Below, one piece after another: positions 1-7,795 of a stretch of DNA of 64,000 nucleotides (the first letter of the stretch is position 1; each line of letters opens with the position of its first letter). Where the stretch lies: positions 496,001 to 560,000 of the forward strand of contig NZ_JAKZFD010000001.1 of the NCBI RefSeq assembly GCF_022549225.1, in the 5' to 3' direction. Under the pieces are notes generated by a model. The model was not told the DNA's origin. It did no database searches and saw nothing but the letters and a program-made list of their open reading frames with translations. The stretch is from Pelomonas sp. CA6 (GTDB taxonomy: Bacteria; Pseudomonadota; Gammaproteobacteria; Burkholderiales; Burkholderiaceae_C). A program made the position numbers and the translations under genes.

Positions 1-1779
1 AAGACCGAACGCAGCATGCTGTGGCGCGTGTTCGACCCGAGGGTGCAGCAGGAGCAGCTGCTCTGCCTGCCGCGCAACAAGCCGGCCAGCGAGGCGGCCT
101 ACGAGCAATGGCGGCGCTCCGCCGACAACGCGGCGCGCGTCCAGCATCCCCACCTGGCCCATGCGGTGGAGGTGGGCCGTGTCGACCCCTGGCCCTACAT
201 CGCCTACGACCGCGCGCTGGGCGAGACGCTGGAAGAGCGCCTGGCCCGCACCGGCCCGCCCACGCCCGCCGACGCCGCGCAGTGGATCGCGCAGGCGCTG
301 GAGGGCCTGGCCTTCGCCCACGAGGCCGGCCATGTGCACCGCGACATCCAGCCCGGCCACCTGCTGATCGACGCGGCCAACCAGGTCCGTCTCATCGGCC
401 TGGAGGTGGCCCAGGACCCGGGCGCCAGCGAGGCCGAGTACGGCGCGCAGAGCCGCCTGGCCCAGCGCGAGGCGGCCGAGGAGGACGTGCTGTGCATGGG
501 CCTGGTGCTGCACCGGCTGCTGTCCGGCCGCCCGGTGCTGGACGAAGCCGACCTGCAGCTGGTGCTGCAGCGCATGCCGCCGCGCGGCCAGGAGCTGGTG
601 CGCCTGGGCTGGGAGACGCCGCACCCCATCCCCGACCCGCTGCGCGCCATCGTCAACCGCGCCAGCGACCGCCAGGCGCGGCAGCGCTACCACCTGGCGC
701 GCAGCTTTCTGCGCGCGCTGGATGGCTGGCTGCAGGCCAGCATGCACGAGGAGGGCGGCGCGATCGCGCTGCTGAAGGACAAGCTGCAGCGCTATGGCCA
801 CCTGCCCACCACCTCGGGGCGCTCGCTGAGCGTCACGCTGGGCGGGGCGATGGAATCGCAGCATGCCAGCGAGCTGGCCGCGCTGGCGCTCAAGGACATG
901 GGGCTGAGCCTGGAGCTGCTGCGCCGTGTGAACCTGACGCTGAAGCAGCAGGGCGCGGCCAGCGGCTCGGTGCTGAACATGCAGCGCGCGATCGCGATGC
1001 TGGGGCTCAATGGCCTGCAGCAGGCGGCGCGCGCGCTCAAGCCCTGGCCCGGCATCCTCAACGACACCCAGGCCGTCTTCATGCATTCGCAGATGCGCCG
1101 CGTGCACCGCATCGGCCAGGTGGCGCAGGCGCTGCGCCCGGCCGGCTACGACGCCGAGGTGGTCTACCTGATCGCGCTGCTGCAGAACCTGGGCCGGCTG
1201 CTGGTGCAGTACCACTTCCCCGACGACGCGGCACAGATCCGCCAGCTGATGCAGCCGCCCGAGCCCACGCCCGAACAGCCCAACCCGCGCGGCATGCCCG
1301 AGTTGTCGGCCGCCTACGCGGTGCTGGGCTGCGACATCGAGAGCATGGGCATCTCGGTGGCGCGCTACTGGGGCTTCGACGACGAGGTGCTGCACATGAT
1401 GCGGCGCCAGCCACCCGAAATGCCGGTGCGCGGCGCCCATGGCGATGCCGAGCTGCTGCGCCTGACCTGCAGCCTGGCGGCCGAGCTGGTGGAGGCGCTG
1501 ACCCTGACCGAAACCAAGCGCCAGCTCGCGCTCGAGATGGCCACGCGGCGCTACGCGCGCTCGCTGGGGCTGGGCCTGCGCGAGGTCATGGAGGCGGTCT
1601 ACCCGCCGGCCACGCTGCGCTCCGCCGCGCCCGCCGAGGACGACACGCTGTCGTCCCTGCCCGCCGCGGAGGACGAGCGCCCGCGCCGCTCCAGCCTGCG
1701 CGACCGTGGCACGCCGCCGGCCGAGGGCCGGCTGGCCGAAACGCCGCCCGACACCGGCACGGGAAGGGCGCCCTCATGA
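1..1779 (+). CDS. Kinase-like (probable pseudokinase) / HDOD domain protein, 5' end outside window
   Basis: The reading frame is open from base 1, so the start lies upstream; the first internal ATG is at 16. About 592 residues are visible. Numbered from the ATG at 16, residues 1-235 resemble a Hanks-type kinase domain and 265-520 an HDOD domain, a family that usually acts as a signalling scaffold. The kinase half looks inactive. The catalytic loop reads HRDIQPGHLL (108-117), with Lys and Asn replaced; the DFG position reads IGLE (127-130); no VAIK lysine is seen where LLCLPR lies. The C-terminal tail is acidic and Arg-rich. The next gene, 37 bp downstream, is a paralogue with an intact kinase, so the two are probably co-transcribed and may work together. 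The role is inferred; kinase-fold membership rests on spacing of degenerate motifs. Confidence 0.8.
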   Translation, partial: KTERSMLWRVFDPRVQQEQLLCLPRNKPASEAAYEQWRRSADNAARVQHPHLAHAVEVGRVDPWPYIAYDRALGETLEERLARTGPPTPADAAQWIAQALEGLAFAHEAGHVHRDIQPGHLLIDAANQVRLIGLEVAQDPGASEAEYGAQSRLAQREAAEEDVLCMGLVLHRLLSGRPVLDEADLQLVLQRMPPRGQELVRLGWETPHPIPDPLRAIVNRASDRQARQRYHLARSFLRALDGWLQASMHEEGGAIALLKDKLQRYGHLPTTSGRSLSVTLGGAMESQHASELAALALKDMGLSLELLRRVNLTLKQQGAASGSVLNMQRAIAMLGLNGLQQAARALKPWPGILNDTQAVFMHSQMRRVHRIGQVAQALRPAGYDAEVVYLIALLQNLGRLLVQYHFPDDAAQIRQLMQPPEPTPEQPNPRGMPELSAAYAVLGCDIESMGISVARYWGFDDEVLHMMRRQPPEMPVRGAHGDAELLRLTCSLAAELVEALTLTETKRQLALEMATRRYARSLGLGLREVMEAVYPPATLRSAAPAEDDTLSSLPAAEDERPRRSSLRDRGTPPAEGRLAETPPDTGTGRAPS

Positions 1780-1816
1780 ACCCGGCCCGACAGGCCTTGC
1801 GGCGCGGAGCGGCGCG

Positions 1817-4225
1817 ATGAGCTTGCCGGCCGACGGTTCGCTGCCGCCCGCGCTGGGTCGCTTCAGGCTGCTGAAGCGGCTGGGGCAGGGGGCGCAGGCC
1901 TCGGTCTGGCTGGCGCACGATCCTCGCCTGGACCGCGAGGTCGCCGTCAAGGTGCTGCAGGGCGTGGACCGCGCCAGCGTCGACGCCTGGCTGGCCGAGG
2001 CGCGCGCGGTGAGCCGGCTCACCCATTCCAACATCGTGCCGGTGTTCGAGGCCGACATGGCCGCCGGCCAGGCCTACATGGTCTTCGAGTACGTGCCCGG
2101 CGGCACGCTGGCCGAGCGTCTGCGCCGCCAGGGCCGTCTGCCCGCGCGCGAGGCCGTCGGCCTGATGCTGGGCGTGCTGGACGGGCTGCGGGCCGCGCAT
2201 GCGGCTGGCGTGGTGCACCGAGACCTCAAGCCCAGCAACATCCTGCTCGACGCCCAGGGCCGCCCGCGCGTGATGGACTTCGGCATCGCCGCCCGGCTCG
2301 ACGACGCGGCGCGGCCGCAGCGCGTGGTCGGCACGCCCGGCTACATCTCGCCCGAGGCGGCGCGTGGCGAGCCGCCGCATCCGGCAATGGACGTGTTCGC
2401 CGCGGCCATCATGCTGGCCGAGATGCTCTCCGGCCAGCGCCTGAACAAGGACCCCGATCCCTGGGCCGCGGTGCGCCGCGTGACGGAGCAAGACCTGACC
2501 CTGCCCGCCGACCTGGGCCCCGACGCCGACGACGCGCTGCGCGCGCTCCTGCAGCGCGGCCTGGCGCGCGACAAGGCGCTGCGCTGGCCCGACGCGCGCA
2601 GCTTCCACGACGCGCTGGCCGCCTGGCTGCACCCGGCCGCCGAACCGGCCCCGCAGGCGGGCGACACCGCGACGCTGGACTTCCTGCTGCGCCGCATGCG
2701 CCACAAGAGCGACTTCCCGGCCATGGCCGACGCGGTGACGCGCATCCAGCGACTGGCCGAGTCCGAGAGCGAAAGCCTCTCCAGCCTGTCCAATGAAATC
2801 CTCAAGGACGTGGCGCTGACCCACAAGCTGCTGCGCCTGGTCAACACCGTGCAGTTCAGCCATGCGGGCGGCGGCAGCATCAACACCGTCTCGCGCGCGG
2901 TGGCGCTGATCGGCTTCGGCGGCATCCGCAACCTGGCGCTGTCGCTGGTGCTGCTGGAGCGCATGGAGAACAAGGCCCATGCGCAGCGCCTGCGCGAGGA
3001 ATACCTGCGCCTGCTGATGGCCGGTTCGCTGGCGCGCGAGCTGATGGCCGGCGCGGGCGAGGGCGAGGAGTCCTTTCTTGCCGCGATGTTCCAGAACCTG
3101 GGTCGCGTGCTCACCGAGTTCTACCTGCCCGAGGAGGCCTCGCAGGTGCGCCGCCTGCTGCGGCCCGAGCGCGGCAGCGGCGACCGCGCGGCGCCCCCGG
3201 TGGGCGAGGCGCTGGCCTCGCTGCAGGTGCTGGGGCTGAGCTATGAGCAGCTGGGCCTGGGCGTGGCGCGCCAGTGGGGCCTGCCCGACAGTCTTCAGCG
3301 CAGCATGCGCCGGCCCGAGGGCGAGGTGCCGATGCGGCGCATCGACGCGCCGCCCGAGCGCCTGCGCTGGGTCGCGCGCGCCGCCAACGACGTCGCCGAG
3401 CTCATCTTGCTGACCGATCCGGCCGAGGCCCATGCGCGGCTGCGCGCGCTGGGCCAGCGCTATGCGCGCGCGCTGGGCGTCGAACCGCAGACCCTGGTGC
3501 AGGCCGCCGACGCGGCGCGCCAGCGCCTGACGCAGATGGCGCAGGCCATGGACATCCAACTGCCCAAGGGCTCGGCGGCGCTGCGCCTGCTGGCGCCGTT
3601 GCAGCCCACGCTGGAGGACAGCCTGTCGCCGCTGGAGCTAGACGCGGCCGTGCAGGAGCACACGCTGCGCATGGACATGCAGCCGCGCATCAGCCGCGAG
3701 CAAGCGGCGCAGACCCTGGCCGACGGCATCCAGGACATCACCAACGCCATGGTGGAGAACTTCCGCCTCAACGAGGTGCTGCGCATGATCCTGGAGACCA
3801 TGTACCGCGGCCTGGGCTTCCGGCGTGTCGTGTTCTGCCTGCGCGATCCGCGGACCGAGACCCTGCTGGGCCGCTTCGGGCTGGGCGAGGACGTCGAATC
3901 GGTTGTGACGCAGTTCCGCGTGCCGCTGCGCCTGCCCGCGGGTCAGCCCGCCGACCTGTTCGCAGCCGTCTGCGCCAAGGGCGTGGACACGCTGATCGCC
4001 GACGCCTCGCAGCCCCGCATTGCCGAGCGCCTGCCCGCGTGGTTCAGCGGGCCGGTGCGCGCGGCCAGCTTCCTGATCCTGCCCATGAGCCTGCGCGGCG
4101 CGCCCTTCGCGATGATCTATGCCGACAAGCTGCGCGCCGGCAGCATCGACCTGGACGAGAAAGAGCTGTCGCTGTTGCGCACGCTGCGCAACCAGGCGGT
4201 GATGGCCTTCAAGCAGGCCGGCTGA
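1817..4225 (+). CDS. Serine/threonine protein kinase with HDOD and GAF domains
   Basis: This is an 802-residue cytosolic signalling protein. Residues 15-275 form an intact Hanks-type kinase: glycine loop GQGAQASV (23-30), Lys in AVKV (45), HRDLKPSN (134-141), DFG (154-156) and activation segment GTPGYISPE (172-180). An HDOD domain follows at about 300-560, and a GAF-like domain (about 640-795) closes the protein. No membrane segment is seen. The ATG at 1817 is chosen because the kinase fold begins shortly after it; the frame is open further upstream but overlaps the preceding gene. HDOD proteins commonly link sensing to motility, c-di-GMP or stress output. Here the kinase presumably phosphorylates partners, possibly the upstream pseudokinase paralogue, but no substrate is evident. 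Confidence 0.88.
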   Translation: MSLPADGSLPPALGRFRLLKRLGQGAQASVWLAHDPRLDREVAVKVLQGVDRASVDAWLAEARAVSRLTHSNIVPVFEADMAAGQAYMVFEYVPGGTLAERLRRQGRLPAREAVGLMLGVLDGLRAAHAAGVVHRDLKPSNILLDAQGRPRVMDFGIAARLDDAARPQRVVGTPGYISPEAARGEPPHPAMDVFAAAIMLAEMLSGQRLNKDPDPWAAVRRVTEQDLTLPADLGPDADDALRALLQRGLARDKALRWPDARSFHDALAAWLHPAAEPAPQAGDTATLDFLLRRMRHKSDFPAMADAVTRIQRLAESESESLSSLSNEILKDVALTHKLLRLVNTVQFSHAGGGSINTVSRAVALIGFGGIRNLALSLVLLERMENKAHAQRLREEYLRLLMAGSLARELMAGAGEGEESFLAAMFQNLGRVLTEFYLPEEASQVRRLLRPERGSGDRAAPPVGEALASLQVLGLSYEQLGLGVARQWGLPDSLQRSMRRPEGEVPMRRIDAPPERLRWVARAANDVAELILLTDPAEAHARLRALGQRYARALGVEPQTLVQAADAARQRLTQMAQAMDIQLPKGSAALRLLAPLQPTLEDSLSPLELDAAVQEHTLRMDMQPRISREQAAQTLADGIQDITNAMVENFRLNEVLRMILETMYRGLGFRRVVFCLRDPRTETLLGRFGLGEDVESVVTQFRVPLRLPAGQPADLFAAVCAKGVDTLIADASQPRIAERLPAWFSGPVRAASFLILPMSLRGAPFAMIYADKLRAGSIDLDEKELSLLRTLRNQAVMAFKQAG

Positions 4226-4265
4226 AATCGCGGCCGCGCGGCGCCCGGTGCGCCGGCCGGGGCCA

Positions 4266-4868
4266 TCAGTACGGGCCGCTGGCCAGCCAGCGTTCCAGCT
4301 GCGGCAGCCGGTCGTTGCCCCAGAAGCGCTCCCCCTCGACGATGAAGAAGGGCGAGCCGAACACCCCGCGCGCCTCCGCCAGATCCACCTCGGCCTTCAG
4401 CCGCGCGCGGGCACCCGCGTCCGTCGCGATCGCGCCCAGCTCGTCCGCGGCCATGCCCTGTGCGGCGCACAGCGACTGCAGCACGTCCATCTGCGCGATG
4501 TTGCGGTCCTCGACGAAATAGGCCCGGTACACCGCATGCGCGAATGCGCGGCCCTGCTGCGGGTCGCGGTCGTTCAGCACGTGGAACACCCGCGCCGCCA
4601 GGTCCGTGTGCAGGCCCAGCGTGCCCGGCGTCTTGTAGGGCACGCCCATGAATGCGGCCAGGCGCTCCACATCGCGGCGGATGTAGTCGCTGCGCATCAC
4701 GCTGCTGGGGATGCGGATGCGTTCCAGCGACTGGAAGTTCGCGTCCAGCACAATCGCATGCCAGTTCACCGCGCGGCCATGCCGCGCCGCCAGCTCGTCG
4801 ATCGCCTGCGACGCGATATAGCCATAGGGCGAGGCAAAGTCGAAATAAAAGTCGATCGGCGCGGACAT
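4266..4868 (-). CDS. DsbA-family 2-hydroxychromene-2-carboxylate isomerase-like protein
   Basis: This is a 200-residue thioredoxin-fold protein of the HCCA isomerase / kappa-GST group. The N-terminal FYFDFASPYGY places Ser-Pro-Tyr at the position of the CxxC motif of true DsbA proteins, which fits the isomerase branch and argues against a thiol oxidase. The C-terminal GVFGSPFFIVEGERFWGNDR is typical of the family. There is no signal peptide, so it should be cytosolic. Characterised members use glutathione to isomerise 2-hydroxychromene-2-carboxylate in naphthalene breakdown, but no other aromatic-degradation gene lies here, so the natural substrate is unknown. It converges with the kinase gene on its right-hand strand partner, 40 bp away. 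Confidence 0.85.
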   Translation of the reverse strand: MSAPIDFYFDFASPYGYIASQAIDELAARHGRAVNWHAIVLDANFQSLERIRIPSSVMRSDYIRRDVERLAAFMGVPYKTPGTLGLHTDLAARVFHVLNDRDPQQGRAFAHAVYRAYFVEDRNIAQMDVLQSLCAAQGMAADELGAIATDAGARARLKAEVDLAEARGVFGSPFFIVEGERFWGNDRLPQLERWLASGPY

Positions 4869-5293
4869 GCGGACTCCCTGGGGTGAGAACGCCTCGGCGG
4901 CGCCGAGGGCGGGCGCATTGTAGAAGCCGTGTGGCGCCGGCCGCGGATGGTGGCCGGTGAACGGCCGGCGCGCTCGCGGACGTCAGCGGAAGACTTAGGG
5001 GGACTTCTTCTTGGCGCCATGCTCCAGAGTTGGAGCCTCCGCGAAGGCAGGAGTGATCCCCCTTGCCTCCGCCGTCGCAGAGGGGCAGGCGTTGCTCAGC
5101 CCGCGTCCAGATCGATGTTCCACCGCAGCAACGCGGCGCAGTCGTTCGAGGTTTTTTCGGGGTCAGGTGATGGTGCTGTCCGTCATGTTCAGACCTTGTC
5201 TCTGGTGACACACCGAACTGACACACCCGCCGCGTTCAAGTCCTTGTCCACCGCCAGGCTGCTGGTGCGCAAGGATTCAGGGGAAGAGGGGTT
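4869..5293. other. Intergenic region, no gene recognised
   Basis: These 425 bases separate the start of the isomerase gene from the 3' end of the SRP RNA. Short open frames occur on both strands but none has a convincing ribosome binding site or a recognisable product. The isomerase promoter should lie in the left part; I could not pick a clear -35/-10 pair. Confidence 0.5.
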
Positions 5294-5388
5294 GACGAGC
5301 CTTACCCCCGGCACTGGTCACAACGGTTAGGGCTGCTTGGTTCCCCACCTGACCCGGTTGGCCGCGCTTCCATGCGAGGAGGCCCGTC
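5294..5388 (-). ncRNA. ffs: Signal recognition particle RNA, small bacterial (4.5S) type
   Basis: On the minus strand the apical domain signature reads GGTCAGGTGGGGAACCAAGC and continues with AGCCCTAAC. This is the conserved SRP domain IV with its GGAA tetraloop and the asymmetric loop that binds Ffh. The 5' segment GACGGGCC (5388-5381) pairs with GGCTCGTC at the 3' end (5301-5294), closing a ~95-nt hairpin, the usual size for proteobacteria. The RNA joins Ffh to guide nascent inner-membrane proteins to FtsY. A -10 box sits 8 bases upstream of the predicted 5' end. The exact ends are inferred from the closing stem. Confidence 0.9.
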
Positions 5389-5395
5389 AGCGCGC

Positions 5396-5424
5396 ATTGT
5401 ATGTCATGTGCAGCGCTCCCTCAG
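5396..5424 (-). promoter_or_regulatory. Probable sigma-70 promoter of the SRP RNA
   Basis: On the minus strand a good -10 hexamer, TACAAT, occupies 5401-5396. With 17-bp spacing the -35 position is CTGAGG (5424-5419), which matches consensus at only three bases. The -10 lies 7 bases before the predicted RNA start at 5388, the expected distance. Confidence 0.6.
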
Positions 5425-5472
5425 GGATGCGGGGGGCGCACGGCTGGTGCGGCGAGGGGCGCCGGGGCCGTG

Positions 5473-5565
5473 TAGAATGCGGCCCAGCCCAGGCATCGAT
5501 GCCGGGCACCGCCGATTTACCAACTACTTGCGGGCGGTCTACCAAATGCGGCTAAAGCGTTGCGG
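5473..5565 (+). promoter_or_regulatory. Unassigned 5' leader with paired direct repeats
   Basis: A -10-like TAGAAT lies at 5473-5478 and is followed by about 90 bases before a strong hairpin. The leader contains two related blocks beginning TACCAA at 5518 and 5540, exactly 22 bp apart. Each continues into a TGCGG core (TTGCGGGCG in the first, ATGCGGCTAAAGCG in the second). Such spacing would suit two regulator half-sites on one DNA face or a repeated RNA element. I do not recognise the class with confidence. A short frame (stop at 5597-5599) crosses the region and could be a leader peptide, but nothing supports its translation. Confidence 0.45.
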
Positions 5566-5622
5566 CTCCGAGATGCCCAGGGCCGGCAAACGCCGGTGAT
5601 GTTTGGGCACTCGGAGTTTTTT
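5566..5622 (+). terminator. Terminator-like hairpin overlapping a ribosome binding site
   Basis: CTCCGAG (5566-5572) pairs with CTCGGAG (5610-5616). Inside it TGCCCA pairs with TGGGCA and CCGGC with GCCGG. Six T residues follow (5617-5622), so this has the form of an intrinsic terminator. The right arm also contains GGAG (5613-5616), placed 7 bases before the ATG at 5624. When folded, the hairpin would both end transcription and hide the Shine-Dalgarno sequence of the next gene. Confidence 0.75.
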
Positions 5623-5623
5623 C

Positions 5624-6073
5624 ATGCACGGTCTGGCCCGATTCGACGCGCTGCTGGCGCGCCACCATCACGAGGCGCCCCGCACCACCACCCCGTCCCG
5701 TCTGCACCGCGCGTCGCTGGCCGCCCGCGTGGTGGCGCGGCAGCGCTCGCTGCTGATCGATCCCTGGGGCGACGTCGTCGCCACGCTGCCGCCGGATGCC
5801 CGGCCGGCCCTGGTGCTGGCGGCCGCGTGGCGGCTGCAGCGCGGCGACTGGATGGGCGTGCTGGCGGATGACGGTGCCGTGCCGCGCGGCGGCCGCGCGG
5901 GCTGGCGGCTGGCGCTGTTGCGCGGGCGCGTGGGCGCCGGCGGCTCGTCGCTGCAATGGCTGAGCCCGGCGCAGCGCGAGCTGGCCGGCGTGCGCAGCGG
6001 CGAACTGCTGCAGCGCCTGCAAGAGGCCGCGCTGGCGGAACTGTGGCGCCAGGGCTGGCGCCTGCAGGCCTGA
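5624..6073 (+). CDS. Hypothetical protein, 149 aa, behind a hairpin leader
   Basis: I do not recognise this protein. From the ATG at 5624 it is 149 residues, Arg/Ala/Leu-rich, with a His cluster near the N-terminus (ARHHHE), a central LLIDPWGDVVATLPPDARPA segment, a glycine-rich patch and an amphipathic C-terminal half. It has no signal peptide or clear membrane segment. The only Shine-Dalgarno (GGAG, 5613-5616) is inside the 3' arm of the terminator-like hairpin, so expression would need the hairpin to open. An in-frame TTG at 5603 is possible but lies inside the hairpin. An antisense frame also exists; this strand is preferred because of its placement behind the leader. Confidence 0.5.
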   Translation: MHGLARFDALLARHHHEAPRTTTPSRLHRASLAARVVARQRSLLIDPWGDVVATLPPDARPALVLAAAWRLQRGDWMGVLADDGAVPRGGRAGWRLALLRGRVGAGGSSLQWLSPAQRELAGVRSGELLQRLQEAALAELWRQGWRLQA

Positions 6074-6113
6074 GGGCGCGCAAGACCTGGCCCCGTGCCC
6101 CGCGGCGCCGAGT

Positions 6114-6491
6114 TCAAAGGCCCAGCGACGGGCTGCGGGTGTAAGAGACCCCCATCACATAGCCCAGCGCCAGCAGGCCCAGCACATAGCCGGGCAGGCG
6201 CAGCGCGCGCCGCCCCATGGCCCAGTGGGCGCAGGCGATGTAGAGCATCAGCGCGATCAGCTTGGCGGCCAGCCAGCCTTCGCGCAGCGGCGAATACTGC
6301 AGCGCGCCCCAGAGGCTCAGCCCGCTGATCACCAGCAGCACATCGACGCCGAAGACGAGCAGGCGCACGCGGTCGTCCATCTCCCAGGCGGCTTCGAGCA
6401 GCACGGCCATGCCGCGGATCAGAAAGAAGACGATGCCGATCCACGCGAGCAAGGCGTGCATCTGCACCATCTGCGTGTAGAACCAGGTCAT
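6114..6491 (-). CDS. SirB2-family inner-membrane protein
   Basis: This is a 125-residue integral membrane protein with four hydrophobic segments (about 8-28, 45-65, 72-92 and 102-117). The N-terminal QMVQMHALLAWIG and the SGLSLW segment fit the SirB2 (invasion expression up-regulator) family. The molecular function of that family is not established. The ATG at 6491 is chosen because GGGGAGA lies about 8 bases upstream; the frame stays open upstream but without hydrophobic character. It lies downstream of purM on the same strand, separated by a short hairpin. Confidence 0.8.
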   Translation of the reverse strand: MTWFYTQMVQMHALLAWIGIVFFLIRGMAVLLEAAWEMDDRVRLLVFGVDVLLVISGLSLWGALQYSPLREGWLAAKLIALMLYIACAHWAMGRRALRLPGYVLGLLALGYVMGVSYTRSPSLGL

Positions 6492-6558
6492 GTCGTCTGT
6501 CTCCCCGTGGGAGGCAGCTTGTCCAGTGGCGGCGCCGCTGTCAATGCCCCGCAAGGCG

Positions 6559-6577
6559 GGCCGCCCGTGGGGCGGCC
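6559..6577 (-). terminator. GC-rich hairpin after purM
   Basis: GGCCGCCC (6559-6566) and GGGCGGCC (6570-6577) form an 8-bp stem with a 3-base loop, 38 bases past the purM stop. There is no T-tract, so it may be only a weak terminator or mRNA end. Confidence 0.35.
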
Positions 6578-6614
6578 GCTCAGAGAGGGCGGGGTCAGTC
6601 CTTGCCCGCGTCGT

Positions 6615-7739
6615 TCAGCGCAGCTGCAGGTCGTCGTCGCCGAAGCGGATGGACAGTGGTTCGATCAGCAGCTGCTTCTCGCCGTCTTCCACCGTGCCGG
6701 CCACCCAGGCGTCGATGCCGCAGGACTTGGACACCTCGACGACGCGCGCCGCCTCGTCGGCCTTCACGAAGATCGCGAAGCCGGCGCCCATGTTCAGCGT
6801 GGAATAGGCCTCGCGGTCATCCTGCTGCGCGTGCTGCTGGATGAACTTCAGCACCGGCGTGACCGGCGGCACGGTATGGATGCGGTAGGTGAAGCGGCCC
6901 GGGTGGCGCAGCAGCTTGCGCCAGCCATGGCCGGTGATGTTGGCGCAGTAGTGCGGCGTGATGCCGGCCTTGTACAGCGCCTCGGTGACCGGGGAATACA
7001 GCACGGTGGGCGCCAGCAGCGCGTCGCCATAGCTCAGGCCTGGGGCGATCTCGGTCAGGTAGCCCTGCGGCAGGCGCTCGGTCAGCTTGCGCGCCAGGCT
7101 CAGGCCGTTGGCATGGATGCCGCTGGAGGCGAGCAGCACGATGGCGTCGCCGGCGGCCAGCTTGTCGCCTACCGACAGGCGCTCTTTGGGGTTGATCAGC
7201 CCGGTGCAGGAAGCCGCCAGGTCGATGCGGCCAGACTCGACGATGCCGGCCAGCGCGGGCGTCTCGCCGCCGCCCCAGGCCACCTGGCAGGTATCGCAGG
7301 CCTTCTTCCAGCCGGCTACCAGGGCCTGTGCGCGCGGCGCGTCGCCGAACCAGTCGGACCCGCCCGCGGCCCAGTAGGCCTGCACCACCAGCGGCGTGGC
7401 GCCGACGGTGATCAGGTCGTTCACCGCCATCGCGATGGTGTCCTGGGCGATGCCGTCGTAATAGCTCTTGCCGGTCAGGCGGGCCATCTCGTCGGCGACC
7501 AGGGCCTTGGAGCCCAGGCATTCGACGATGGAGGCGATGTAGAAGGGCCCCACGTCCACGACATAGGCCGATTCGCCGCGCGAGGCCTTCACCTCGCTGA
7601 AGCCGTGGGCGGCCAGGTGGCCGGCGGTGGCGGCGGCGGCGCGCTGAGCGCTGATCTTCAGCGGGTCGATCAGGTCGTAGTTGACGCCGGCTTGTTCGTA
7701 GCTCAGCGTTCCGGCGGAGGAGGGGGCATGGGTGCTCAT
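6615..7739 (-). CDS. purM: Phosphoribosylformylglycinamidine cyclo-ligase (AIR synthetase)
   Basis: This 374-residue cytosolic enzyme catalyses the fifth step of purine synthesis, the ATP-dependent closure of FGAM to AIR. The family start motif YEQAGVNYDLIDPLK lies near residue 15, DTIAMAVNDL around 105, and the glycine-rich GGGETPA around 160; length matches the usual 345-375. The ATG at 7739 is used. A TTG at 7748 is in frame and has better spacing to GGGAGA, so it is a real alternative. It is divergent from dnaX, with only 56 bp between the starts, so their promoters must share that gap. Confidence 0.95.
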   Translation of the reverse strand: MSTHAPSSAGTLSYEQAGVNYDLIDPLKISAQRAAAATAGHLAAHGFSEVKASRGESAYVVDVGPFYIASIVECLGSKALVADEMARLTGKSYYDGIAQDTIAMAVNDLITVGATPLVVQAYWAAGGSDWFGDAPRAQALVAGWKKACDTCQVAWGGGETPALAGIVESGRIDLAASCTGLINPKERLSVGDKLAAGDAIVLLASSGIHANGLSLARKLTERLPQGYLTEIAPGLSYGDALLAPTVLYSPVTEALYKAGITPHYCANITGHGWRKLLRHPGRFTYRIHTVPPVTPVLKFIQQHAQQDDREAYSTLNMGAGFAIFVKADEAARVVEVSKSCGIDAWVAGTVEDGEKQLLIEPLSIRFGDDDLQLR

Positions 7740-7795
7740 GGGGCGCAATTATCTCCCGACAAATCCGCGCACCCGCCCCCGTAGAATGCGCCGCC

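Noticed and set aside
4929-5330. Plus-strand frames across the isomerase-SRP RNA gap
   Set aside because: They lack start signals, and the longest runs antisense into the SRP RNA.
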